The notes beneath the pieces were generated by a model that did not search any database, was not told the origin of the DNA, and worked only from the letters and a program-made list of their open reading frames with translations. A program made the position numbers and the translations under genes. A stretch of 50,076 bases of DNA. Source: Oscillatoria sp. HE19RPO (lineage in GTDB: Bacteria > Cyanobacteriota > Cyanobacteriia > Cyanobacteriales > Laspinemataceae). The stretch lies in NCBI RefSeq assembly GCF_024220515.1, contig NZ_JAMXOT010000043.1, positions 1-50,076 of the forward strand. Reading direction: 5' to 3'. Position 1 is the stretch's first letter, and every line of letters begins with the position of its first letter. Shown here piece after piece: positions 15,736-26,200 of this stretch.

Positions 15736-17559
15736 ATGGCTAAATTAGTGGTGATTAAGCTAGAGGGGGATTTCCATCGCCAGGGGTTTGGGGTGACGTT
15801 AGAAATTGGGACAGAAGGCGATCGCCCTTCCATAGAACTCCCGGGAAAATTACCCCCAGCACCGGATCTGCCGATTCGCTTGCAGCAGTGGGAAGCGAAA
15901 TATCGGAATCTTGATACCATCCGAGGACTCAAACCCAAACAAATTATTTATAATGGCTCGATGGTTCAACGGGTTCAAGAATGTCGAGATGCTGCCAAAA
16001 TTTTGAGCGATTGCTTCCAAGATTGGATTGAGTCCAAAGACTTTTTACCCCTGGATAAAACTCTACGTGAAGAGTTAAATCGGACTGAAATTGTGCGGGT
16101 GTTGATTCGCAGCAATCAGTCTTTAGTACATAAATTGCCTTGGCATTTATGGGACTTTTTTGAACGCTATCCTAATACGGAACTGGCTCTCATTTCTCCC
16201 AGTGCGAAACGAGTAGATTGTTGTAAAGGGGCTCAAAATGCGGTAAAAATTCTGGCTATTTTGGGACATAAAGAAGGGATTGATATTGAAATTGACCGCC
16301 TGGTTCTGGAAAATTTACCCGATGCGGCAGTGACTTTTCTGGTGGAACCGACGCCGGAAGAACTGAGCGATCGCCTTTGGGAAGAATCTTGGGATATTCT
16401 CTTTTTTGCTGGACATAGTGAAACCCAAGGGGAGAGTGGCCGAATTTATATTAACCCGCAAGACAGTTTAACCCTAGAAGAGTTAAAATATGGCTTAACT
16501 AAAGCCGTTGCCCGAGGATTGCAAATTGCTATCTTTAACTCCTGTGATGGATTAGGATTAGCGCGGGAATTTGCTGAGTTAAATATTCCCCAAACCGTGG
16601 TCATGCGGGAACCCGTTCCTGACTCTGTAGCTCAACGCTTTTTACAGTATTTTCTAGCGGCTTTTTCCCGAGGGGAATCGTTCTATTTAGCGATGCGAGA
16701 AGCGCGGGAAAGATTGGAGGGATTAGAAGGGGAATTTCCCTGTGCGAGTTGGTTGCCGGTGATTTGTCAAAATCCCACGATGATGCCACCGAGTTGGGCG
16801 GATTTACGGGGAAAATCTAAGGAACAGGAACGGGTATCTCCGTTGTCGCCAGCACTTAAAATGCCCGAAAAGCAATGGCATTTTAGGGCAAGTTATTCGG
16901 TCAGGTTTGTGACTGGAATTATCCTGGCGAGTCTGGGGATTATTAGTTGGCAACAAATTGCACCAACCCTAGCAACTCGGTTGAATAATAGTGGGATGGA
17001 TAGTTATGGAATAGGAGATTTATCGGACTACTGGAAAAAGTTAGATTTAGCTTGGGTTGTTGACCCCTATAATCCCAAGGTGTATTACAATCAAGCTTGG
17101 TCCTGTGAAGAGGTGCTGGATTACGACTGTGCGCGAGTCAACTATCAAAAATCTGCCAGATTAGGGTCTGCTGCCGCTTATAATCAACTCGGTTCTATCT
17201 CCATGAATGTGGATACAGATTATCACACCGCCCTTCATTTTTTCACCCGTGGATTAGAATTGGCGACCCAGGATCGGGACAAATTTGCCCTGTACAAAAA
17301 CCTAGGGTGGGTTCAACTGAAATTAAGGCGAGAGGTGGAAGCAGGAAACTCTCTGGAAATGGCCCTAAATTTACACCAGAATTATGCATCTCCTTATTGT
17401 TTGTTGGCACAAGTGCGTGATAATTTAGGGCAGTTTCCCGAGGCGATCGCCCTCTGGGAAGAGTGCCAAACCCTTGCTAACCCCCAGAAACCGGAGGAAT
17501 ATTTATGGTTAGGCATGGCAAAAAAACGGTTATTGGAAATTTCCCCTCCCCAGAATTAG
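15736..17559 (+). CDS. CHAT-domain protease with membrane anchor and TPR tail
   Basis: 607 aa from ATG 15736, chosen because GGGGGGA lies 5 nt upstream and the homologous protein at 43239-45563 starts the same way (MAKLV). The N-terminal 110 residues are a conserved lead (LPGKLPPAPDLPIRLQQWE). The caspase-like CHAT domain follows (about 170-370) with catalytic His in DILFFAGHSETQ and Cys in IAIFNSCDGLGLA, and ends near LPVICQNP. One transmembrane helix (FVTGIILASLGIISW, about residue 400) precedes tetratricopeptide-like repeats to the end. It is probably a cytoplasm-facing or surface-anchored cysteine protease whose TPRs bind partners. It is third in the sigma-like/DUF1822/CHAT operon. Confidence 0.87.
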   Translation: MAKLVVIKLEGDFHRQGFGVTLEIGTEGDRPSIELPGKLPPAPDLPIRLQQWEAKYRNLDTIRGLKPKQIIYNGSMVQRVQECRDAAKILSDCFQDWIESKDFLPLDKTLREELNRTEIVRVLIRSNQSLVHKLPWHLWDFFERYPNTELALISPSAKRVDCCKGAQNAVKILAILGHKEGIDIEIDRLVLENLPDAAVTFLVEPTPEELSDRLWEESWDILFFAGHSETQGESGRIYINPQDSLTLEELKYGLTKAVARGLQIAIFNSCDGLGLAREFAELNIPQTVVMREPVPDSVAQRFLQYFLAAFSRGESFYLAMREARERLEGLEGEFPCASWLPVICQNPTMMPPSWADLRGKSKEQERVSPLSPALKMPEKQWHFRASYSVRFVTGIILASLGIISWQQIAPTLATRLNNSGMDSYGIGDLSDYWKKLDLAWVVDPYNPKVYYNQAWSCEEVLDYDCARVNYQKSARLGSAAAYNQLGSISMNVDTDYHTALHFFTRGLELATQDRDKFALYKNLGWVQLKLRREVEAGNSLEMALNLHQNYASPYCLLAQVRDNLGQFPEAIALWEECQTLANPQKPEEYLWLGMAKKRLLEISPPQN

Positions 17560-17588
17560 CTGATTGCTCTCTATCCCTCCTAGAAAAA

Positions 17589-17855
17589 CTAGGTGGTTTC
17601 ATGAAATGAAGGACAATGATATTTATTTCCTTTGTCATCAACGCAAATTTCCGAAGAATTTTCTGCTGTGCTAATTTCCGTTGCAATTAGCCCCATATTG
17701 GAGCCTAAAGCAGCAGAGGCAAACTCTAAGGTTGAAGAGGGTTGACCCATTACGATTAAACCTAAGAAAAGAGAGTTGAGAAATATTGAATCGTTCATTG
17801 TTCTGTTCTTACCCACAATAGATTTGAACGAAGACTGCTTAAGGGCTTTGTTCAA
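17589..17855 (-). CDS. Possible small secreted protein, unknown
   Basis: An 88-aa frame convergent with the CHAT gene. An internal start at 17798 would give about 69 aa beginning MNDSIFLNSLFLGLIVMGQP, which resembles a signal peptide. The C-terminal part holds two cysteines (SEICVDDKGNKYHCP), as in small exported proteins. No family recognised and no clear ribosome-binding site, so it may be accidental. Confidence 0.35.
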   Translation of the reverse strand: MNKALKQSSFKSIVGKNRTMNDSIFLNSLFLGLIVMGQPSSTLEFASAALGSNMGLIATEISTAENSSEICVDDKGNKYHCPSFHETT

Positions 17856-18036
17856 AGTCGCAAAGTTTGCGTTTTATAAAATCACAGGCCGCTAACAACT
17901 CATGGAATAACTTGAGTTCCAAAGTCGGTTTCCTGCTCTATTGATATCAGTGGGAAGAATGGGAAAAATTATGCACGAATTCACTAAATATTTCTCATTT
18001 TTAACCTAAAAAAATAACACCCAGTGGTGGATAAAA

Positions 18037-18074
18037 CCCATGTAGAGGCGCTTCGCGAAGCGCCCCTACATGGG
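18037..18074. repeat. 18-bp near-perfect inverted repeat
   Basis: cccatgtagaggcgcttc / gaagcgcccctacatggg around a 2-nt centre, with one mismatched pair. It lies between two convergent minus/plus gene ends and could serve as a transcript end. Similar 'gtaggggcgc' palindromes occur at the right edge of the window. Confidence 0.85.
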
Positions 18075-18191
18075 TTGAAAATTGACTAAAAACAGTATGG
18101 GATAAAACTTTTATTCGTCTTTAGACTTCTTGAGCTATGAGGTCGGGGATCGATCCCCCGTCGGGTGTTGCCACCGCTGCCAAATTTCAGG

Positions 18192-19556
18192 TCACCCCAA
18201 CATTAACCGTTGATCGGCGGTGACAAAGTTATCCGGAACCTGGAGTTCGCTGGAGTTGACATTGAGTACCAGTCCCAAATAGTCCCCAGTGGCCCAGATG
18301 CGGAGGGCGATCGCTTGTTGAGATGCTCCATTGACGGCGATATCCAGTTCTTCAAAGGTTAAATCTGACAGGGATAAGCCATTATTTAAGCCAATGCGAT
18401 CGCCTTGATTGGGATTAAAATCTGCAATCATATCCACTTCCGTCACAAACCGGGATGTATTGCTGAATCCATCCTGATTGTCGGACCGCAGCACAAAAAT
18501 ATCACTTCCCGGACCGCCAATTAAACTATCTTGTCCAAAATCCCCCACCAGGAAATCATTCCCCGCTTCACCGAAGAGAATATCATTATTTTTTCCCCCT
18601 CTTACAATGTCATCCCCTGCACCGCCATATACAGTATCGTCATTATTATTCCCATTGAGGATATCATTGGCATCCTCACCCCAAATTACATCAAAATCCT
18701 TACCCCCTCGGATGTAATCGTTCGCACTTCCCCCTTGGATATCATCATTTCCCCGGTTGCCATTGATCTCATCATTGCCAGTGGTTCCGATGACTGTATC
18801 ATTGCCATTTAAGGCCAAGACGGATGTTCCCATTGCATCGGGCCAGTCTGCTAAATTAATGCGATCGCTGCCATCAGAGAGGCTAAAAAACTCGCCGAGA
18901 TTCGTAAAATCCGTTACGCCGGAGGCAGTACCGATTTCTGGAGTTCCTCGACTGGGATTAAAGGCAATCTGAGCATCGGGGACTGCTGCGGGGAGGGTTG
19001 GCAGAGAACTGGCATCTGTATAATTTCCCGCTAAGGTCATCACGGACATGGTTCCCCATTGGCCGTGAGGTCCGCTATCAATGCCGATAAACCGATGTTG
19101 GGGGTTAAAAACGTTAATCCGGTGTCCGCGACTGGGAACATTGTCATCAATCAGCAGTTGTAAGACGACATCGCGGGCGGTTTTTTTGCCGTAACTGATA
19201 TTTTCTGCGGCAGCAGTTTGCCAAGTGCCATACCGATTCAGGCGATCGCTCATGGTGCTGCCATCGGTGCCTTGATGTCCCATTAATCCTTGAGGACCTG
19301 TATCATTCACCTGATCGCGCGCTGCCATTGTCATCCCTTGAGACAATTCCAACGGCGCTAACGGCGCTTGCGATCGCAGGAATTGAATGGTTTCGGCGAT
19401 CGCACTCGGCCCTTCTATCGTGGTTAGAGAGTTGCGGACTTGTTCCAAATAGGCAGCATAGGCACTGGGGTTCGTTCGGGCGCGGTTGACTTCATCAATG
19501 ATGCCTTTTTCTAAAGAGGAAAGGTAAGGTGCTTCGGTGGGAGTGAAAGTGGACAT
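18192..19556 (-). CDS. CAP/SCP-domain protein with RTX calcium-binding repeats
   Basis: A 454-aa exported protein. Residues about 15-175 form a CAP (SCP/PR1) domain: VNRARTNPSAYA, MGHQGTDGSTMSDRLNRYG with the conserved His, AAENISYG, and GHRINVFNP with the second His. Residues about 240-350 hold RTX nonapeptides (GTTGNDEINGNRGNDDIQGG, GGAGDDIVRGG, GEAGNDFLVGD) that bind Ca2+ and mark type I secretion substrates. The last 90 residues are the usual RTX C-terminal end (DMIADFNPNQGDRIGL). There is no N-terminal signal peptide, consistent with type I secretion. It is transcribed divergently from the giant subtilase across a shared control region with PhoB-type boxes. Its target is unknown; CAP proteins can act on wall or lipid ligands. 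Confidence 0.92.
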   Translation of the reverse strand: MSTFTPTEAPYLSSLEKGIIDEVNRARTNPSAYAAYLEQVRNSLTTIEGPSAIAETIQFLRSQAPLAPLELSQGMTMAARDQVNDTGPQGLMGHQGTDGSTMSDRLNRYGTWQTAAAENISYGKKTARDVVLQLLIDDNVPSRGHRINVFNPQHRFIGIDSGPHGQWGTMSVMTLAGNYTDASSLPTLPAAVPDAQIAFNPSRGTPEIGTASGVTDFTNLGEFFSLSDGSDRINLADWPDAMGTSVLALNGNDTVIGTTGNDEINGNRGNDDIQGGSANDYIRGGKDFDVIWGEDANDILNGNNNDDTVYGGAGDDIVRGGKNNDILFGEAGNDFLVGDFGQDSLIGGPGSDIFVLRSDNQDGFSNTSRFVTEVDMIADFNPNQGDRIGLNNGLSLSDLTFEELDIAVNGASQQAIALRIWATGDYLGLVLNVNSSELQVPDNFVTADQRLMLG

Positions 19557-19757
19557 AATCGGAACCTCAAAACAATGATGAATGATGTAAATGGCCTGGA
19601 CTAGGGCACCCTGATTGCCTTCTAAATGATTATTAGGTGAATTCCTCGGAAATTATGCACAGTGATGTTGAGGATGAGATTTCGAGGAGAGAATCTCCTA
19701 AATTGGACCCAATAGGCGGCTTATGGTGTGATCGCGCCTCGCTTTTTTGGGGTTAAA

Positions 19758-19775
19758 TGTAAAGTTTTAGTAAAG
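19758..19775 (-). promoter_or_regulatory. PhoB/OmpR-type direct-repeat box 1
   Basis: On the minus strand it reads CTTTACT-AAAA-CTTTACA: two 7-bp repeats spaced 11 bp apart, the geometry bound by OmpR/PhoB response regulators. The following atggcgg is shared with box 2. Confidence 0.55.
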
Positions 19776-19903
19776 ATGGCGGCCCCATTAATCCTTGTTG
19801 ATTGCGCTGTTTCGGTCGGGGCATAAAGCCTTCAATCCTGCTATTGTAGGCGGTCTTACTTCCTGTAGCTCAGGTTTTTGTCTGACGAATTTTCCGAGAG
19901 TTA

Positions 19904-19921
19904 TATAAAGTTTTGGTAAAG
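19904..19921 (-). promoter_or_regulatory. PhoB/OmpR-type direct-repeat box 2
   Basis: CTTTACC-AAAA-CTTTATA on the minus strand, same 11-bp period as boxes 1 and 3. Confidence 0.55.
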
Positions 19922-20101
19922 ATGGCGGGGATTCGCATAAAACACCCCCCATCTTCCTAGAGAAAGGAATAGAGCTAGACGATGGGTCAAAACCGGGCTG
20001 TGTTCAGATGAATGACAGTCGGTTCCTGTCAAGGTTCAGATGGCGATCGGTTCAACGGGGCGGATGTTTGCTTTACAGAATCTTCATCTAATCGAGATTT
20101 T

Positions 20102-20119
20102 TGTAAAGAATTGGTAAAG
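20102..20119 (-). promoter_or_regulatory. PhoB/OmpR-type direct-repeat box 3
   Basis: CTTTACC-AATT-CTTTACA on the minus strand. It lies about 110 bp before the subtilase ATG, where an activator would be expected. Confidence 0.55.
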
Positions 20120-20228
20120 CTAGGCCAGAGGAGGATGGAATCGAGGCTCTATAAATAAAACGCCCAATTGTGAATCGTCAGGAAACCGTTGAGCGGGTGA
20201 ACAGAAACCAAGGGTGCATAGGAGAACA

Positions 20229-23200
20229 ATGATGTCGGACAATTTACTTTGGAATGAGTCAGGAAGTTTTTATGGTTTTTTATCGGAAGAAAATCAGAAT
20301 AATACTTTCACGAACCTAGAGGGGAAAGACCAAAAGTATGAGGCGATCGCACCTTTAATCCACAACGAACCATTAGAAGTAAATGACCCATTTCTTAATT
20401 ATAACCAGGAGAAAACGGATGCTCAGTTAAAAGAAGCCGTTGACAAGATTACCTCCGAAACCAATTTTATCCTCGGTTCTGACTCAGACACTTCTCTACA
20501 GTTTTTGGAACCTCATGAAACTAAAGTAGACCCTGTAATTACAGACCCAGACACCCTATTACGGAGCGAAGTAAGCACAGGTGAATATGATAGTTTAACG
20601 GGGGGTGAACAGACAACCGAACGAGAAGAAAGCCCCTTATTAGCAACCTCTCAACCCAGCGAAAATCCCACCCAGTCTAGCAGTTATACGGTTGAGGAAA
20701 GCCTAAATTATCAATCAGGATTCTTTACAATTACTGACCCCAGCGGCCTAGTCACCGTTGACCATTTATTTGATGGCGGTGGCTATAGTCACGGGGAATT
20801 GGCCTTCTTTAGTCTGGCAGGACTGGAACCCAATCAACTGAGTTGGAGTGAATTAGTCCAAGAAGCAGCCCGTCGCGCCTTGAGCAATTCTGAAGAGGGT
20901 TATGTGGTCATTTCTGATAGCCAAGAAGGAGCAAGATTTCATGGAGAATTAGGAGAACCCGATTATAACAAAGGGGAATATTTAGGGGTTAAGTCATTTC
21001 AAATGCGCCCGGGAGATACCTTTGGCGTAATGTTAGTCCCCAATGGTTCCGTTGCCGAACTGTGGGAAAATCCGCAACTGGGGGGAGCGAAAAAGCCGAT
21101 ATTTTCCATGAGTTTGGAACATCCCAATAACATTGAACAATTCAGCCAAGTTGTGGACATGAATGTGTTTCAACTGGCGGATGTTCTCGGAGATGGTCAT
21201 ACCTTTGCCCTAGAAGATATCCGAATTGTTAATACTAATTCCGACCAAGATTATAATGATTTTGTCTTTCAAGTGCGTGGGGCTACTGCTCAAGCGTTAC
21301 ATCTCGATCGCCTCCTAGAAGAAGGCATCTTCAAAAAGGATTGGCGCACTACTGAAATCGGCCAAGATTTGGTCAATTATGCAGAATTTGCCGTCGCCGC
21401 AGCAAACGATTTCCTCGAAGAACCCCTCACCCCTGACTTATCGGATCCGGTCAGAAATGCCGTCGATCGCGCCGGAAATTTAGACAATTATGAACAAGAA
21501 GAATTAGTAGAAAATACCGAATGGGCCGTCTGGTTTGCGCCGAATGACTATATCGATGCTTCCCAAGTTGCCAATCTTTTAGGGGCAGAAGTGCTTCGCC
21601 AAACCGGACATATTGATAACACCTACGTCTGGAAATTTCCGGAAGCTATTACCGCCGCAGAAGTGCAACAGCGATTGCAAGATTTAGTCGGTGGTGATTT
21701 TGCCTATCCTCTGATTCCCATCGAACTGAAAAAACCGCAATTTATCCCCACCGACCCCGGACTGAATGACCAGTGGCATTTAGAAGATACCGACGAAGTG
21801 AATGGCAATCCCAGTCAAGGGGCAAATGCCATTAATGCCTGGAATTGGGCAACCGGAAAAGGCGTGGTGATTGGCATTGTCGATGATGGCGTTCAGCAAG
21901 ACCATCCCGATTTAGTCGATCGCTTTAAATATGCTGCGGAAAATGGCTTAAACCTGGATTTAAACGACATTGAGGAAACCGGCGGCGAACCCGTATTTTC
22001 CGATGTGGAAACTACCTTTGGAATGTCCAACCGGATTCGCTGGTCTGATGGGCCAGTAGAATCCATTGAAGACTTGTTTGGACTGTCCAATCGCATCCGC
22101 TGGATGAATGAAGAGATTTCCTGGGACGAATTGTTTGGAATGTCGAATCGGATTCGCTGGTCGGATATGGAAATGTCCTGGGATGAGTTGTTTGGACTCT
22201 CCAATCGGATTCGTTGGTCAGAGGATTCCGAACAGTTTTTAGAAGAATTATTTGGACTTTCTAATCGAATTCGCTGGGCCAATGGTAGCGAGATGTCCTT
22301 AGAAGAATTGTTTGGACTGTCGAATCGGTTGCGATGGGCGGAAAATCCCGAATTGCTGCAAAGCGATTTGGCCGGTTTAGGCGATCGCACCTTAATCTGG
22401 AAAGGCGAAAACGCCCAAACCGAAGTTTCCTTAGAAGAACTCTTCGGACTCTCCAACCGGATTCGCTGGTCGGAAAACACCGAACAGTTCCTCGAAGAAT
22501 TATTCGGACTCTCTAACCGAATTCGCTGGTCAGATGGTAGCGAAGTCACTGAAGTCACTGTCGAAGAACTGTTCGGACTCTCCAACCGGATTCGCTGGTC
22601 AGAAGATCCGCAACTGCTTTTAGAAGATTTGTTTGGATTGTCCAATCGGATTCGCTGGTCGCAAGAAGCAAATCTGAATTGGGAGGAAATTTTCCAAGAA
22701 GCTCAAAACATCGACAGTTCCGACGACCCGGAAGCATTTTTAAAAGCATTGTTTGGTGAAGGCAATGCCATAGAATGGGAAGATGGTACGCCGATTTCCT
22801 GGGATGAACTATTTGGCCTATCCAATCGCATCCGCTGGTCGCAAGAACCGGAACTATTTTGGAATCATTTATTTGGCCTGTCGAATCGGATTCGCTGGTC
22901 AGAAGATCCGGTACTGTTCTGGGATACCTTATTTGGAATGTCCAACCGAGTGCGTTGGATGGAAGAATCCGAATTAAGTTGGGACTGGAACGAACTGTTT
23001 GGACTGTCGAATCGGATTCGCTGGTCGGAAGAACCGGGATTGTTTTTAGAAGAAGTGTTCGGACTGTCGAATCGAATTCGCTGGTCGGATGATGCTACAG
23101 TGGATTGGACGGAATTGGTCGGTAATTTGCATGAAATATTAGCGGCAGAACCGGGAGAACGCGCCGAACTGTGGCAGCAGTGGTATGGGGGAGAGAATAC

Positions 23201-26200
23201 GCTAATTTGGTCGCAAGATGAAACGCTGGTTTCTTGGCAGGAACTTGGCGCAGTGGTCACCGATATTGATTGGTCGAAAACCCTGAATGAATCGTGGAGT
23301 TGGAAACAGTTATTCGGGTTATCGAATCGGATTCGCTGGTCGGAAGAAGAGGATATTCCGCCCTATCATCCACCGGGAATGCATGGAACTGCGGTTGCTG
23401 GGGTTGCGGCAGCAGTGGGTGGAAATGGTGAAGGGGTGAGTGGAGGTGCCCCAGAAGCGGATTTAGCAGAGATTCAACTGACTGCAGAAAAAGTCACCGA
23501 TGAGAAAATTGCCAAAGCAGTATCTCACGCCCATGATGGGATTGATATCTATAACAATAGTTGGAAACCGGCGGATTCATTTGTATCGCCTGGGTTGAGT
23601 TTGGCGGCGTTGGAAAATAACGCTTTGCAAGGGCGAGATGGATTGGGAAATATTAACATTTTTGCTGCTGGAAATGATGGATGGGATGGCGGCGATGTGA
23701 ATTACAATCCGTTTGCCAATTCGCGCTATGTTATTCCAGTGGCAGCGATCGATTATCAAGGGAAACAATCCTGGTATAGCGAACCGGGGGCATCGTTATT
23801 AGTGTCGGCGTATTCGAGTTCGGCGTATCAGGATGGCAGTAGTGTGGGGATTACCACCACTGACTTGGTGAATGGGGAAGGATATGACGAGGGAAACTAT
23901 ACCGATCGCTTTGGCGGGACTTCTTCATCTGCGCCATTAGTGTCAGGAATCGTGGCGTTGATGTTAGAAACGAATCCGAATTTAACGTGGCGCGACGTGC
24001 AGCATATTTTAGTCGATACTGCCGAGCAAAATGATAACCCCGATAGCGATTGGGTGCAAAATGGTGCGGGTCGTTGGGTGAATCATAAGTATGGATTTGG
24101 CGCAGTGGATGCCACCCTTGCGGTAGAGGCGGCGATGGATTGGCAGATTGTGGAACCCGAGGTGTCGATTACTTCGGGGGCGATCGATATTTTAGGTTGG
24201 GATGGTGAGGGGAATATCCGCCACCAGATTGGCGATCGCTTGCCCAAAAACGACACAACCGGCGTAGAAATTCCCGACCTTGACACCACTGGAATAACGG
24301 ACGCCATAACGATTTACGAAGATATTGCGATCGAGAAAATTGAGCTTGTTTTCGATGCCGATGGGTTGTATCGCGGCGACTTAGAAATCGTGTTAATTTC
24401 CCCCGATGGCACTGAATCTGTCCTCGCGCAACCGCGCTTTGATGACGGGACAAGCTATGACAAATGGGTGTTTACTTCCTCGCGACATTGGGGCGAATCC
24501 TCCCTGGGGGAATGGAAACTACAAGTGCGCGATTTAATGGGTGGTGATGTCGGTACTTGGAACGGGTGGAAACTGAACTTTTACGGAACTGAAAATGATG
24601 CTGCCACCGTCAGCGTCACCGCCACCGATACCGATGCCACAGAAGACGGCAACGCCGGACAACTGGTATTTACCCGCGACGGAGGAGATATCAGTAAAGC
24701 ATTAATGGCGCAGTATGCTATTGCTGGAACTGCCACCAATGGCACAGATTATCAAGAATTAACTGGAACGGTAATTTTTGAACCCGGTCAGACCAAAGTG
24801 ACAATGGGAGTCGTTCCTTTCCACGATTACGAATTAGAAGGAAATGAAACTGTTGATATTACCTTAGTCGATGGCATTGGGTACAGTTTGGGAACCGAGA
24901 TTAGCGATACGGTTACGATTGGGAACAGCACGACAATAGACCGTTACGGTTCCTTCGTTTACGTCAATCCTGCCAACGGCCATCTGTATCTGTTAAGCGA
25001 ACCCGGCACCTGGTTAAGCGCACAAGAGCAAGCAGAAGCAGTCGGTGGAAATCTGGTTTCTATTAACACTGCTGACGAACAGCAGTGGATTGTAGATACC
25101 TTTGGAAACATTCAACCCTTCTGGATTGGGTTGACAGATAGCGAAATGTATGGTCAAGAAACGGGTGATTATCAATGGGTGAATGGAGAACCCTCTAACT
25201 ATACAAATTGGATGCCCGGAAATCCATCTAATTCTGTTTGGTCAATCGGCACAGAACATTTTGGCGAAATGAATCGTGAAGGAGATGGTCGCTGGAATGA
25301 TTTAACTTATAATTGGTCTTCCCAACCCGGCATCATCGAAATTGACCCGGCAGAACTTGACCAGCCAATTGTCAATATCATGGTCACGGATTCCCTAGCG
25401 GGAGAAGATGGTAATGCCGGACAAATCGTGATTCAGCGCATCGGCAACTTAGACCAAAGCTTGAGCGTGAATTACAGCTTGGGTGGTAATGCGACGAATG
25501 GCAGCGACCTTCAAACCTTAAGCGGCAACATCATCATTCCAGCCGGTGAAACCTTAGTAACCCTGCCGATAATTCCCCTTGCCGATGATGAAATCGAAGG
25601 CAACGAAACCCTGGTGGTTAACTTAGCAGAGGGCGACTATGAAAACGGCACCCACTCCAGCGGTCACATCATCCTCACCGACCAAAATCCGATTAATCGG
25701 ATTGCCAACGAAGCGATCGGACGCGACGTTTCCTTACTTGCATACTGGATGGAACGCTGGCAAAACGGGGAAACTTTAGAGCAATTGCGTCCGGAAATTA
25801 TTCAAGCGGCAACTGATGAAGGGAACAACGATGCCGAACTGAAAATCGCCGAATTTTATCAAGAACTGTTAGGACGAGAAGCGGAAACCACAGAGATTGC
25901 TTACTGGCGAAATCAATTAGAAATAGGTGCCACCCTGTCCCAAGTGCGTCAACAGATAGAAGGTGCAGACCTTATCGATACCACAAGTTACGTTTACACC
26001 AATCCAGTGACGGGAAATCGCTATTTCCTCACCACACCCGACACTTGGCTAGGCGCACAAGAACAAGCGCAGGCACTAGGCGGCAACCTCGTCACCATTG
26101 ACGATGCTGATGAGAATCAATGGCTGTTTGATACTTTGGGCAATGGTCCAAAATGGATTGGGTTAAATGATAGCCCGATTTATGGCAATACCGAGGGTAA

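Larger units (their letters stand above)
19557..20228. promoter_or_regulatory. Divergent control region of the CAP-RTX and subtilase genes
   Basis: About 670 bp without a gene. It contains three 7-4-7 direct-repeat boxes (listed separately) and tctataaataaaa at 20150-20162, a possible -10-like stretch near the subtilase. A ribosome-binding site aggag at 20220-20224 serves the ATG at 20229. Confidence 0.6.

Noticed and set aside
21893-22645. 250-codon minus-strand frame opposite the subtilase repeats
   Set aside because: It is the shadow of the FGLSNRIRW-encoding repeats; its repetitive product (SDQRIRLESPN) has no ribosome-binding site or family.
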